Position numbers and translations under genes: made by a program
Part shown: positions 43,029-52,238 of the stretch, in pieces
How the letters are laid out: every line of letters begins with the position of its first letter
Numbering within the stretch: position 1 is the stretch's first letter
NCBI RefSeq assembly: GCF_010501095.1
Contig: NZ_QVMP01000007.1
Location: 35,362-99,361, forward strand
DNA: 64,000 nt
Direction: 5' to 3'
DNA from: Dysgonomonas sp. 520
Lineage (GTDB): Bacteria; Bacteroidota; Bacteroidia; Bacteroidales; Dysgonomonadaceae
Notes under the pieces: model-generated
The model's input: the letters and a program-made list of their open reading frames with translations, nothing else
Database searches by the model: none
What the model was told of the DNA's origin: nothing

Positions 43029-44291
43029 TTATAGAGTTTCTTTCAAAGCAGCACAAAACCGACTAGTCGGCAATGAGTTTCCATTATCCATAAAACGAGC
43101 CAAATCGACAGTAGCCTCACCGTTACTGAACATCGACTCTAATCCGTTGATAATTAAATCAGAAGCCTCATTCCATCCGATATATTCCAACATCATCACA
43201 GCAGATAAAATCAGCGATGATGGGTTCACGATGTCTTTTCCCGCAATATCGGGAGCCGTTCCGTGTGTTGCCTCAAATATGGCGTGCCCGGTTTCGTAGT
43301 TTATGTTTGCGCCGGGTGCTATTCCTATTCCGCCAACCATTGCAGCCAACTGATCGGAAGCGTAATCACCATTCAGGTTTAATGTTGCAATGACAGAATA
43401 ATCCGTAGGTTTCAACAATGAATTTTGAAGGAAGGCATCCGTAATAATATCTTTGACGATAAGTTTTTTCGAGGCTTTCGCTTCTTCCAATATTTTGTTG
43501 GCTTCAGTCTCTCCTTTTTCTTTCTTTATTTTTTCCCATTGCTGCATTGTGAAGACTCGATCTCCATATTCACGTTCGGCCACGGCATATCCCCACGTTT
43601 TGAAACCGCCTTCCGTAAATTTCATTATATTGCCTTTATGAACCAAAGTAACAGAAGGCAAATTATTAACCAATGCGTAATCAATGGCTGCACATACAAG
43701 GCGTTCTGTTCCTTCTACGGAAACAGGTTTTACTCCGAATGAAGAAGTTTCGGGAAAGCGAACTTTTGTCACGCCCATTTCATCGTGCAGAAATTTGTAG
43801 AATTTCTTAGCTTCGTCCGTTCCTTGCATCCATTCAATTCCTGCATAAATATCTTCCGTATTTTCCCTGAAAACAGTTATATTCACCTTTTCAGGTTCTT
43901 TAAGCGGAGTAACTACCCCTTTGAACCAACGCACAGGACGCAGGCAAGTATACAAATCCAAATCTTGACGCAGAGCCACGTTTAAAGAGCGAATACCTCC
44001 TCCTATGGGGGTTGTGAGAGGGCCTTTTATGCCTATCAGATATTCACGAAAAGCGTTCATTGTTTCATCTGGCAGCCAAGAACCGGTTTGATTAAAGGCT
44101 TTTTCACCGGCAAGAACCTCTTTCCACTCAATTTTTCTTTTTCCCTGATATGCTTTTTCAACAGCACGATCAATTACAGGTTGAGCATTTTTCCATATTT
44201 CTTTACCCACTCCATCTCCTTCAATAAAAGGAATGATGGGATTATCAGGTACATTTAGTTTTCCGTTTTCTATTGTTACTTTTTGAGGCAT
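43029..44291 (-). CDS. icd: Isocitrate dehydrogenase (NADP type)
   Basis: This 420-aa protein decarboxylates isocitrate to 2-oxoglutarate. [13 protein letters not shown] at the start, the substrate helix [36 protein letters not shown]-like residues and [19 protein letters not shown] near the C-terminus match the E. coli Icd type. The phosphorylatable Ser position lies in [10 protein letters not shown]. It stands between the acetyltransferase and citrate synthase genes in the TCA operon, 27 nt after the former. Confidence 0.95.
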   Translation of the reverse strand: MPQKVTIENGKLNVPDNPIIPFIEGDGVGKEIWKNAQPVIDRAVEKAYQGKRKIEWKEVLAGEKAFNQTGSWLPDETMNAFREYLIGIKGPLTTPIGGGIRSLNVALRQDLDLYTCLRPVRWFKGVVTPLKEPEKVNITVFRENTEDIYAGIEWMQGTDEAKKFYKFLHDEMGVTKVRFPETSSFGVKPVSVEGTERLVCAAIDYALVNNLPSVTLVHKGNIMKFTEGGFKTWGYAVAEREYGDRVFTMQQWEKIKKEKGETEANKILEEAKASKKLIVKDIITDAFLQNSLLKPTDYSVIATLNLNGDYASDQLAAMVGGIGIAPGANINYETGHAIFEATHGTAPDIAGKDIVNPSSLILSAVMMLEYIGWNEASDLIINGLESMFSNGEATVDLARFMDNGNSLPTSRFCAALKETL

Positions 44292-44318
44292 ATCATTTGT
44301 TTTATTTTACAGATCATG

Positions 44319-44762
44319 TTATAATATTAAATCACAATTTCGTTCAACGTGATTAATTGTTGCTCCGAGATTTTCATAAAATTTTATAGCAGTTGCATTC
44401 CAGTTTGAGACTTGCCATCTCATTTTTGTACAATTTTCCGATCTTGCATATTCTATAACTTTATTTATCAGCCTCGTACCTAAGCCTTTACTTCTATGTG
44501 ATTCACACACATAAAGGTCGTCCATATATAGGGTTTTTCCGGTCCATGTATAATATGCAAAGAAAAAGACGGTATATCCAACAATATCATCATTTTTGTC
44601 TACTGCAACAAAACCCTTGAACAGGTCTTTTTCAGCTTTCATTTTATCCACCGAATTTATCATTAATTCAGGCAGCTTTTCAAAGATTGCAAACTCTTTG
44701 AATAGAGATATAAGTTTCTCGAAATGAGATTCATTAATTTCTACAATATCCATCTCTATCAT
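44319..44762 (-). CDS. GNAT-family N-acetyltransferase in the TCA operon
   Basis: This 147-aa protein has the GNAT fold: [22 protein letters not shown] contains the acetyl-CoA loop (RSKGLG), and [14 protein letters not shown] is the C-terminal motif. The closest style is diamine/amino-acid acetyltransferases. It overlaps the aconitase stop by 4 nt (ATGA), so its amount is coupled to aconitase. Its substrate is unknown; lysine acetylation of the TCA enzymes is an attractive but unproved idea. Confidence 0.85.
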   Translation of the reverse strand: MIEMDIVEINESHFEKLISLFKEFAIFEKLPELMINSVDKMKAEKDLFKGFVAVDKNDDIVGYTVFFFAYYTWTGKTLYMDDLYVCESHRSKGLGTRLINKVIEYARSENCTKMRWQVSNWNATAIKFYENLGATINHVERNCDLIL

Positions 44763-47017
44763 TTTTTCTTCATATAATTCAATGCACTACCTGCTTTGAA
44801 CCACTCTATCTGAAGCTGATTGTAAGTATGTGCTACATCGAATGTTTCTGTTGTTCCGTCAGAATGTTTCAACTCAACTTGCAAGTTCTTTTTCGGTTGA
44901 AAATCAGCCAAACCGATGATGCTTATTTTATCATCTTCCCTTATTTTGTCATAATCATCTTTATTCACAAAAGTAAGGGCAAGCATTCCTTGCTTTTTCA
45001 AATTGGTTTCGTGAATCCGTGCAAACGATTTTACGATAATAGCTTTCACATTCAGAAAACGAGGCTCCATTGCAGCATGTTCGCGCGAAGAACCCTCCCC
45101 GTAATTTTCTTCTGCAACAACTATCGAACCAATTCCTTTAGCTTTAAATTCTCTTGCCAATTGCGGAACAGCCTCATATTCGCCGGTCTCGCTATTCAAT
45201 ACGGAATTAGTTTTATCGTTGAAAGCATTAACAGCCCCAATCAGCATATTATCAGAGATATTATCCAAATGTCCACGGAATCGCAGCCAAGGTCCTGCCA
45301 TCGAAATATGGTCGGTCGTACATTTTCCCTTCGCTTTTATCAATAGTGGTTGATCTGTAATATCTTTTCCATCCCAAGCCTTGAAAGGCTGCAATACTTG
45401 CAGGCGTTGCGATTGCGGATCAATGGTTATTTCAATATTACTGCCATCCGCAATAGGCTCTGCATATCCCAAGTCTTCCACACCAAAGCCTTTTTTCGGT
45501 AATTCGTCACCAACAGGCTCTTTCAGCATCACTTTTTCACCTTTATCATTGATCAAAGTATCTTTCATCGGGTTGAAACACAGATCTCCGGCAATTGTCA
45601 ATGCCGCCACAATTTCGGGCGAAGACACAAATGCGTGAGTATTCGGGTTTCCGTCGTTACGTTTCGCAAAATTCCTGTTGAATGAGGTGACAATAGAATT
45701 GGGTCTATCAGGATTGTCCGTTTCACGCTTCCACTGACCGATGCAAGGCCCGCAAGCATTAGCCATGATGGTGGCTCCGGCATTTTCAAACTCTTTCAAA
45801 ATTCCGTCACGTTCGGCAGTGTACCTTACCTGTTCCGACCCCGGATTTATTATAAATTGAGCTTTTACGGAAACGCCTTTTTCTTTTGCATCTTTCACTA
45901 TCGACGCTGCTCGTGACATGTCTTCGTAAGAAGAATTGGTGCAAGAACCTATCAATCCTACTTCCATCGCCTGAGGATAACCCTTTTCTTTCACCACTTT
46001 TGCAAACTCAGACAAAGAATGTGCGGCATCGGGTGTAAAAGGTCCATTTACCTGAGGCTCCAGTTCGTTCAGGTTTATTTCAATGATGCGGTCGTAATAC
46101 TTTTCGGGGTTCGCTTCAATTTCTGCATCAGCCTTCAAATAATCTTTTACCGGACTGATAACATCCACAATATCTTTGCGCCCTGTGGCAATCAAATATT
46201 CTTCCGACTTTTCGTCGTAAGGAAATATCGAAGTTGTAGCACCCACTTCCGCACCCATATTACAGATAGTCCCTTTGCCTGTGGCCGAAAGCGAGCGTGT
46301 TCCTTCTCCAAAATATTCAATAATTGCATTTGTGCCTCCTTTTACGGTCAAGATACCGGCCAGCTTCAGTATAACATCTTTTGCCGATGCCCATCCCGAC
46401 AATTTTCCGGTCAGTTTCACGCCGATAATCTTAGGCATTTTCAGTTCCCAAGGCATCCCGGCCATAACGTCTACGGCATCAGCTCCACCAACTCCGATGG
46501 CTATCATACCCAGACCTCCCGCATTGGGTGTATGCGAATCTGTCCCGATCATCATACCTCCCGGAAAAGCATAATTTTCAAGAATTACCTGATGAATAAT
46601 ACCTGCGCCGGGTTTCCAGAAACCGATTCCGAATTTGTTGGAAACATTGCTAAGGAAATCAAAAACTTCTTTATTGGTTATCTCGGCGGTTTCCAAGTCA
46701 GGTTTTGCCGATTTATATGCCTGTATCAAGTGATCGCAATGGACGGTTGTTGGCACGGCAACGCGTTGACGCCCCGAATTCATCAATTGCAAGAGAGCCA
46801 TTTGAGCCGTAGCATCCTGCATAGCCACACGATCGGGTGAAAAATTCACATAATCTTCGCCACGTTTATAGTCTTTCAAGGCTTCGTCTTTCGACAGATG
46901 TGCATATAGTATTTTTTCGGTGAGAGTCAAAGGTCTGTTTAATACATCTTTTGCTGTCTTTATTCTTTGTGGTAACGATTCGTACACACTTTTAATCATT
47001 TTAATATCAAAAGCCAT
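44759..47017 (-). CDS. acnA: Aconitate hydratase
   Basis: This 752-aa enzyme converts citrate to isocitrate with a 4Fe-4S cluster. [14 protein letters not shown] and [11 protein letters not shown] provide the three cluster cysteines, [21 protein letters not shown] is the substrate region, and [10 protein letters not shown] is the C-terminal swivel-domain motif. The size and motif layout resemble the mitochondrial type. It is the first gene of the TCA operon; promoter at 47065-47094. Confidence 0.95.
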   Translation of the reverse strand: MAFDIKMIKSVYESLPQRIKTAKDVLNRPLTLTEKILYAHLSKDEALKDYKRGEDYVNFSPDRVAMQDATAQMALLQLMNSGRQRVAVPTTVHCDHLIQAYKSAKPDLETAEITNKEVFDFLSNVSNKFGIGFWKPGAGIIHQVILENYAFPGGMMIGTDSHTPNAGGLGMIAIGVGGADAVDVMAGMPWELKMPKIIGVKLTGKLSGWASAKDVILKLAGILTVKGGTNAIIEYFGEGTRSLSATGKGTICNMGAEVGATTSIFPYDEKSEEYLIATGRKDIVDVISPVKDYLKADAEIEANPEKYYDRIIEINLNELEPQVNGPFTPDAAHSLSEFAKVVKEKGYPQAMEVGLIGSCTNSSYEDMSRAASIVKDAKEKGVSVKAQFIINPGSEQVRYTAERDGILKEFENAGATIMANACGPCIGQWKRETDNPDRPNSIVTSFNRNFAKRNDGNPNTHAFVSSPEIVAALTIAGDLCFNPMKDTLINDKGEKVMLKEPVGDELPKKGFGVEDLGYAEPIADGSNIEITIDPQSQRLQVLQPFKAWDGKDITDQPLLIKAKGKCTTDHISMAGPWLRFRGHLDNISDNMLIGAVNAFNDKTNSVLNSETGEYEAVPQLAREFKAKGIGSIVVAEENYGEGSSREHAAMEPRFLNVKAIIVKSFARIHETNLKKQGMLALTFVNKDDYDKIREDDKISIIGLADFQPKKNLQVELKHSDGTTETFDVAHTYNQLQIEWFKAGSALNYMKKK

Positions 47018-47064
47018 TATTCTATATCTTTTAGTTGTTTTCCTGTGAAAATGAGTAGCAAATT

Positions 47065-47094
47065 CAAAGATACATAAATTTACTTATTTTACAA
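47065..47094 (-). promoter_or_regulatory. Promoter of the acn-GNAT-icd-gltA operon
   Basis: On the - strand, TTG (complement of 47092-47094), a 19-nt spacer and TATCTTTG (complement of 47065-47072) lie 48 nt before the acnA start. Confidence 0.65.
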
Positions 47095-47169
47095 TATGGT
47101 TTGGTTTACAACGTATAATTATTACATATAAAAATACGTTTCCGCCTGTCAATACAATCAAAGAAGTCA

Positions 47170-47294
47170 TCTAGACTTTTTAAATTATACTTAATTTTTG
47201 AGTTTTTGTCATGTTGAACGTAGTGAAACATCTAAAAAACAGATCCTTCGATACTCTCAGGATGACAAAATTGAATAAAACGAAAAAGTCTAGA
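47170..47294. repeat. Nested inverted-repeat element (MITE/REP-like)
   Basis: The outer inverted repeat tctagacttttt (47170-47181) / aaaaagtctaga (47283-47294) is perfect over 12 bp. An inner repeat ttttgtcat (47204-47212) / atgacaaaa (47262-47270) is perfect over 9 bp. There is no coding capacity. The module is about 125 bp and can fold into one long cruciform. Confidence 0.6.
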
Positions 47295-47355
47295 CTGTTT
47301 CAAAGTTAAAATACTGACAAACAGAAACATAAAGAATAACTATATGAATCAAAAT

Positions 47356-48000
47356 TCAATATCCTGCCGTAAATTGCTGTCGTGAGAATTTATGGTTTTC
47401 AACTTCGTCGGCAATAGCAACAGCCAAATCTTCAACAGAAAGTGTACTTTCTCCATCCTTTCCGAAAACAGGCGAAGTTGTACCTAAACGGTATTTTCCC
47501 GTGCGTCCGGTCTTTATCCCTGCATGCATATTGATTGCCGGAGAAAAGAATTCCCAGTCAATTTCTTTTTCATCTTTCAACTTGTTCAGATAATCTTTTA
47601 CCGACAATGCACCGGGTTTTATTTCTTCGGGAAAATCGTCTCCGTCAACTATTTGTTTTCCATCAATATACAAACTGCCGGCACCTCCTATCACAATCAT
47701 GCGTTTCACGCCGGCATCTTTAACTGCTTTATCGATTGTAGCAAATCCTTTCATATTATCTTCATAAAGATTGGGATTTGCCCAACCTGCATTGAATGCA
47801 CTGACAACTACATCACTGCCCTTCAAGGCTTCTGCCAACTTTTTTTCATCGTTTGCCACATCAATATTCACCAACTTAGCTTTTTCCGTAATTTTTGAGG
47901 TGTCACGGGCAATTGCCGTTACCTGATAGTTGCGCAATGCAAATTCTTTTAACAATGCTGATCCAACAAACCCTGTTGCACCGATTAATGCTATTTTCAT
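47356..48000 (-). CDS. NAD(P)-binding atypical SDR / NmrA-like reductase
   Basis: This 214-aa protein has a Rossmann start KIALIGATGFVGSALLKEF (GxxGxxG), TAIARDTSK as the cofactor loop, and SDVVVSAFNAG then KRMIVIGGAGSLYIDG, typical of YwnB/NmrA-type atypical short-chain dehydrogenases. The substrate is unknown; some relatives sense the NADP state. The start used is the Met of MKIALIG at 48000; the longer frame adds 25 polar residues without family similarity. It is divergent from radC. Confidence 0.85.
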   Translation of the reverse strand: MKIALIGATGFVGSALLKEFALRNYQVTAIARDTSKITEKAKLVNIDVANDEKKLAEALKGSDVVVSAFNAGWANPNLYEDNMKGFATIDKAVKDAGVKRMIVIGGAGSLYIDGKQIVDGDDFPEEIKPGALSVKDYLNKLKDEKEIDWEFFSPAINMHAGIKTGRTGKYRLGTTSPVFGKDGESTLSVEDLAVAIADEVENHKFSRQQFTAGY

Positions 48001-48155
48001 ATCTTTATCATTTTTACATTTGTAGTAATGAAACAAATTATCTCCCGACATTGTTTTTCCTGTATCATACAACACAATGGATTATCAAAAACTTTAAAGA
48101 AAAATTATATCATAAGAATAAAGTGTTATATCTTTGATTATTATTTTCGGAGTTG

Positions 48156-48857
48156 ATGACAGACCTTATACACAAATTGAAAATTACAGACTGGGCTGTG
48201 GAAGACCGTCCACGGGAGAAAATGTTATTGAAAGGAATAACATCGCTTTCCGATGCGGAACTCTTGGCCATACTCATTGGTTCGGGAAATAAGGACGAAA
48301 CGGCTGTCGAATTGTCGAAACGCATACTTCATTCTGTAAGCAACGATTTGAACTTGCTCGGAAAACAGACAATAAAAGACTTGACAGGAAAATTCAAAGG
48401 TATTGGAGAAGCTAAAGCCATAACTATTGCTGCTGCAATGGAATTGGGGAAAAGGCGCAAATCGGCAGAGGCAGATATCAATCCGCAGATAAGAACCAGC
48501 AGAGACATCTTTGATATATTTCAGCCAATGCTTGGCGACTTACAGCATGAAGAAAGCTGGATTCTGCTTTTCAACAGAGCAAATAAAATCATAAAGAAAG
48601 TCCTGATAAGTAAGGGTAATATAAGAGGTGTTGTTATAGATAACCGTCTGATTATAAAGGAGGCAATAGAGAACAATGCAACCAGCATAATTCTTATTCA
48701 CAATCATCCTTCGGGAAATGCATATCCTAGCGGAAATGATAACCAAATAACAAATAAATTGAAAGGGGCATGTGCTCTATTCGAAATATCTCTTCTTGAT
48801 CACATAATAGTTTGTGATACCGATTATTATAGCTATAAAGATAAAGGAACAATTTAA
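48156..48857 (+). CDS. radC: RadC family (JAMM/MPN domain) protein
   Basis: This 233-aa protein has an N-terminal UPF0758 helical part: RPREKMLLKGITSLSDAELLA, then a helix-hairpin-helix (LTGKFKGIGEAKAITIAA). The C-terminal JAMM metal site is HNHPSGNAYPSGND, with the His-x-His and Asp ligands. Despite the name, a DNA repair role is not established. The ATG at 48156 is used over the TTG one codon before it; a TATCTTTG -7 box lies at 48129-48136. The sugar-related pair follows after 17 nt. Confidence 0.92.
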   Translation: MTDLIHKLKITDWAVEDRPREKMLLKGITSLSDAELLAILIGSGNKDETAVELSKRILHSVSNDLNLLGKQTIKDLTGKFKGIGEAKAITIAAAMELGKRRKSAEADINPQIRTSRDIFDIFQPMLGDLQHEESWILLFNRANKIIKKVLISKGNIRGVVIDNRLIIKEAIENNATSIILIHNHPSGNAYPSGNDNQITNKLKGACALFEISLLDHIIVCDTDYYSYKDKGTI

Positions 48858-48874
48858 ATATTTAAAACTAGAAA

Positions 48875-49813
48875 ATGGTAGCATTAGTATTTATTTACAA
48901 CCATCGGTTCGACAAAAATATACCAATATTGGAAGACATATACAAAGACAGGTTTAGCAACATATTTCATCTGATGCCTTTTTATGATGGTGATAAAGAA
49001 AATGTTATACCCATATATGAACATTCCTTTTATTTTCAGGGTTATATAGCTCAGGCGAGTAAGATATTGAAAGAGAAAGGAAATTTTGAACATTTCATGT
49101 TCGTTGGTGACGACTTATTGTTGCATCCATCTGTCAATGAGAACAATTATAAAGAATTCTTTACTATATCATCCGACGAGTCATTCACAACTTTCATTCA
49201 CGATTTGATGAAAACCGGTGAATACTGGGATTTATTTTTGATGCATAAGGCTCAATTCTTTGAAATTCCATCCAGTCCCGGAACAGGCTTGGAGATATCG
49301 AAAGAATTGCCTTCGTATGAAGAAGCATTGAAGAGGTTTAAAGAAAAAGGATTTGACGAGCCTTATATTCTTCCGGAACATGTATATAAATTGCCCAAGA
49401 GAACCGATTTCAAGAAGAATATATTTGGAGAATATTATTACAGAAAAAGAAAAAAAGAAGTAGAGAACCTATTGAAACAGGATAAAGTGAAAGTTTCATA
49501 TCCCATAGTTAGTGGGTTCTCCGACTTGCTCATCATTCCGAAAGGTGATTTCAGCCTATTTGCCAGATATTGCGGACTATTTGCTGCAGCAAGGTTGTTT
49601 GTAGAACTGGCTGCCCCAACATCAATGATTTTGACATGCAAAAAAATAAAAACACAAGACGACCTGAATAGAAAAGGTGTTCTCTTGTGGGATAACGACA
49701 GAGAAAAATTTGAAAAAAAATATGATAATTCTTTCGATAAATTATTTTCAAATTTTCCGGATGATGCTCTATACATACATCCGGTAAAGTTATCAAAATG
49801 GACTAAAAACTAA
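48875..49813 (+). CDS. Putative glycosyltransferase-like protein, family not recognised
   Basis: This 312-aa soluble protein has an N-terminal Rossmann-like pattern (VALVFIYNHRFDKNIPILE) and FMFVGDDLLLHPSV near residue 77. The latter looks like the DxD metal/nucleotide-sugar site of GT-A enzymes. The middle has a long charged linker (YYYRKRKKEVENLLKQ). It precedes a UGM-like flavoprotein gene by 4 nt, which supports a joint role in making or transferring a sugar. The specific activity is unknown. Confidence 0.55.
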   Translation: MVALVFIYNHRFDKNIPILEDIYKDRFSNIFHLMPFYDGDKENVIPIYEHSFYFQGYIAQASKILKEKGNFEHFMFVGDDLLLHPSVNENNYKEFFTISSDESFTTFIHDLMKTGEYWDLFLMHKAQFFEIPSSPGTGLEISKELPSYEEALKRFKEKGFDEPYILPEHVYKLPKRTDFKKNIFGEYYYRKRKKEVENLLKQDKVKVSYPIVSGFSDLLIIPKGDFSLFARYCGLFAAARLFVELAAPTSMILTCKKIKTQDDLNRKGVLLWDNDREKFEKKYDNSFDKLFSNFPDDALYIHPVKLSKWTKN

Positions 49814-49817
49814 ATTA

Positions 49818-51065
49818 ATGAAAATAGCAATTATAGGTACAGGAATTTCCGGTTTGTCTATGGCTAACCTACTGAAAGACAATCATAAGGTTGTGTTATT
49901 TGAGAAACAAGACAGATATGGAGGATTGGTGAAGTGTGATATTGTAGATTCTGTTCTTTTCCACAAAGTGGGCGGTCATGTGTTCAATTCTCGCAATCAG
50001 GACGTTTTGGAGTGGTTTTGGTCACATTTCAATCGGGATGAAGAATTTATCAAGGTGAAAAGAAATTCCAAGATATTTTTTCAAAACAAAATAATCGGTT
50101 ATCCAATAGAGAATTACATCTACAACTTTGATAAAGAAACAGTAACCTCGATTGTAAAGGAACTGACAGAGCACGAAGAAAACGATAAAATATCTCCTTT
50201 CGAATATCCCAATTTTGAAGAATTTTTGAAAAGTAATTTTGGAGAAACCCTTTACAATCTGTACTTTAAACCCTACAATAATAAAATCTGGAGAACAGAC
50301 CTATCCACTGTTCCAATGCAATGGCTTGAAGGAAAATTGCCTATGCCAAATTTTCAGGAGATAATGGTTAGCAATATTGTCAGGGAAGAAGAAGATACAA
50401 TGGTACATTCATCTTTCTTTTATCCAAAAAAAGGCGGATCTCAGTTCATTGTCGACAGACTGGCTCAAGGTCTTGACATCCGAACAAGCAAAGAGATAGA
50501 TCGTATTGTGAAAGAAAACGGCAAATATACCGTTGATGGAGAATCGGGGTTCGATAAAATAGTTTTCTGCGGAGATGTGAGAAAAATGCCTGATTATATG
50601 GAAAATATCGTATCTCAAAAGATTGACATATCACGCTTGAAGACTTTACGATCGAACGGAACCTCAAATCTTCTTTGCGAAACCGACGAGAATGATTATT
50701 CATGGCTCTATATCCCGGAAGAATCGACACGGGCGCACAGAATTATATATACAGGAAATTTCGCCCCATCAAATAACGAAAATCGAAAAAGGAAAACTTG
50801 CGTTGTGGAGTTTTCAGGAAAAACAGACTACGAAGATATGGTACAGGAAATAAAAAAACTCCCCGGAAATCTGTCCCCTATTCATTACAACTACGAGCCA
50901 AATTCGTATGTCATCCAAAGTTTCGACACAAAAGAATTGATACTGGAAACAAAAGATATCCTTGAAGAAGAAAACATATACCTGTTGGGGCGTTTTGCCG
51001 AATGGGAATACTATAATATGGATAAATGTATCGAATCGGCGATGTATTTATCCGAAAAAATGTAA
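49818..51065 (+). CDS. FAD-dependent oxidoreductase, UDP-galactopyranose mutase/PPO-like
   Basis: This is a 415-aa protein. IAIIGTGISGLSMANLL is the FAD-binding GxGxxG, followed by the acidic end FEKQDRYGGL. HKVGGHVFNSRNQDVLEWF resembles the GxHxFHT segment of UDP-galactopyranose mutase. Next come KIFFQNKIIGYPI and FKPYNNKIW, which also recall UGM (YNNKxW). The C-terminus ends LLGRFAEWEYYNMDKCIESA, the second FAD contact. It pairs with the putative glycosyltransferase gene, so conversion of a sugar nucleotide is likely, but an amine-oxidase-like reaction is not excluded. Confidence 0.75.
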   Translation: MKIAIIGTGISGLSMANLLKDNHKVVLFEKQDRYGGLVKCDIVDSVLFHKVGGHVFNSRNQDVLEWFWSHFNRDEEFIKVKRNSKIFFQNKIIGYPIENYIYNFDKETVTSIVKELTEHEENDKISPFEYPNFEEFLKSNFGETLYNLYFKPYNNKIWRTDLSTVPMQWLEGKLPMPNFQEIMVSNIVREEEDTMVHSSFFYPKKGGSQFIVDRLAQGLDIRTSKEIDRIVKENGKYTVDGESGFDKIVFCGDVRKMPDYMENIVSQKIDISRLKTLRSNGTSNLLCETDENDYSWLYIPEESTRAHRIIYTGNFAPSNNENRKRKTCVVEFSGKTDYEDMVQEIKKLPGNLSPIHYNYEPNSYVIQSFDTKELILETKDILEEENIYLLGRFAEWEYYNMDKCIESAMYLSEKM

Positions 51066-51085
51066 CTTTATCAACAAAAACGATT

Positions 51086-51403
51086 ATGAGTACAGATCTG
51101 TTAAGCATGGAAGAAAACATCGTAAAGATGCTGAAAACCGTATATGATCCTGAAATACCGGTCGATATATATAATTTAGGTTTGGTGTATGGCGTAGACA
51201 TAGACGACGACAAAAATGTGACTATCACAATGACGTTGACAGCACCAAATTGCCCTGCGGCCGATTTCATTTTGGAAGATGTTCGCCTCAAAATAGAATC
51301 GATTCCGGAGGTTAATAATGTTATTGTCAACCTCACATTCGAACCTGAGTGGAACAAAGATATGCTCAGTGACGAAGCCAAACTGGAATTAGGATTCTTA
51401 TAA
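51086..51403 (+). CDS. MIP18/SufT-like iron-sulfur assembly protein
   Basis: This 105-aa DUF59 protein has DPEIPVDIYNLGLVYGVDID and LTAPNCPAADFI with the conserved Cys, the full family pattern of SufT/MIP18. These proteins help insert or repair iron-sulfur clusters. I use the ATG at 51086 (MSTDLLSMEENIVKML); the longer frame starts inside the previous gene. It stands between the flavoprotein and lpxH genes, 15 nt before the latter. Confidence 0.9.
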   Translation: MSTDLLSMEENIVKMLKTVYDPEIPVDIYNLGLVYGVDIDDDKNVTITMTLTAPNCPAADFILEDVRLKIESIPEVNNVIVNLTFEPEWNKDMLSDEAKLELGFL

Positions 51404-51418
51404 CCGGAGAAAATTTAA

Positions 51419-52213
51419 GTGGATAAAAAAGTTTATTTCATATCAGATGTTCATCTAGGTTCGGCTTCACATCGGAAGAACTATTTGAAAGTACGTGACA
51501 ATAAAGATGTGGGCGAGTTTGAAGCGGAACATGAAGTGGAGAGAAAACTCTGCCGATGGTTTGACATGGTGAAGGCCGATGCGAGAGCAATCTACCTGAT
51601 GGGTGATATATTCGATTTTTGGTTCGAATACAAAAAGGTTGTTCCCAGAGGTTTTGTCCGTGTATTAGGAAAAATTGCGGAGCTATGCGATTGCGGCATC
51701 GAAATCCATTTTTTTGTGGGAAACCATGATATCTGGCTAACGGATTATTTGTCGAACGAATGTGGTGTAATTGTTCATTCACAACCAATGGTGATGGAAA
51801 TCCTTGACAAGAAATTCTTTTTGGCTCATGGCGACGGATTAGGAGATAAGTCGAAGTCATTTAAAATGATACGCTACATTTTTCATAACAAGTTTTGCCG
51901 TTTTCTGTTTGCGGGCATACATCCCCGTTGGGCTTTGGGATTGGCACATGTGTGGTCGAACCATAGTCGGGAAACGGGAGATATGTACGGATATCTGGGC
52001 GAAGAGAAAGAGTATCTGGTAAAATTTGCGAAGGAACAGTTGAAATTGGCACCGAACATCAATTTCTTTGTATTCGGTCACAGGCATATTATCCTCGATC
52101 TGATGTTGTCTCAATCCAGCAGGGTTATTATTCTGGGCGATTGGATTACACATTTTTCGTACGGGGTATTCGATGGAAAAACATTCTCTATGGAATTGTT
52201 CGAAAATGAATAG
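51419..52213 (+). CDS. lpxH: UDP-2,3-diacylglucosamine diphosphatase
   Basis: This 264-aa metallophosphoesterase of lipid A synthesis cuts UDP-2,3-diacylglucosamine to lipid X. The five metal motifs are present: ISDVHLGS, GDIFDFWFE, VGNHDIW, LAHGDGLGD and FGHRH. The start codon is GTG at 51419, as no ATG precedes the first metal motif closely enough. It is a peripheral inner-membrane enzyme. It follows the SufT-like gene and precedes nadE by 25 nt. Confidence 0.87.
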   Translation: MDKKVYFISDVHLGSASHRKNYLKVRDNKDVGEFEAEHEVERKLCRWFDMVKADARAIYLMGDIFDFWFEYKKVVPRGFVRVLGKIAELCDCGIEIHFFVGNHDIWLTDYLSNECGVIVHSQPMVMEILDKKFFLAHGDGLGDKSKSFKMIRYIFHNKFCRFLFAGIHPRWALGLAHVWSNHSRETGDMYGYLGEEKEYLVKFAKEQLKLAPNINFFVFGHRHIILDLMLSQSSRVIILGDWITHFSYGVFDGKTFSMELFENE

Positions 52214-52238
52214 TATAAAATTATAAAGCGAAAAGGCT

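Larger units (their letters stand above)
47018..47355. other. Intergenic region with a nested inverted-repeat module
   Basis: No gene is seen. Besides the acn promoter it contains the module at 47170-47294 described separately. The sequence gtcatgttgaacgtagtgaa (47208-47227) with ggatgac later has the look of repetitive intergenic elements common in Bacteroidota. Confidence 0.5.
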
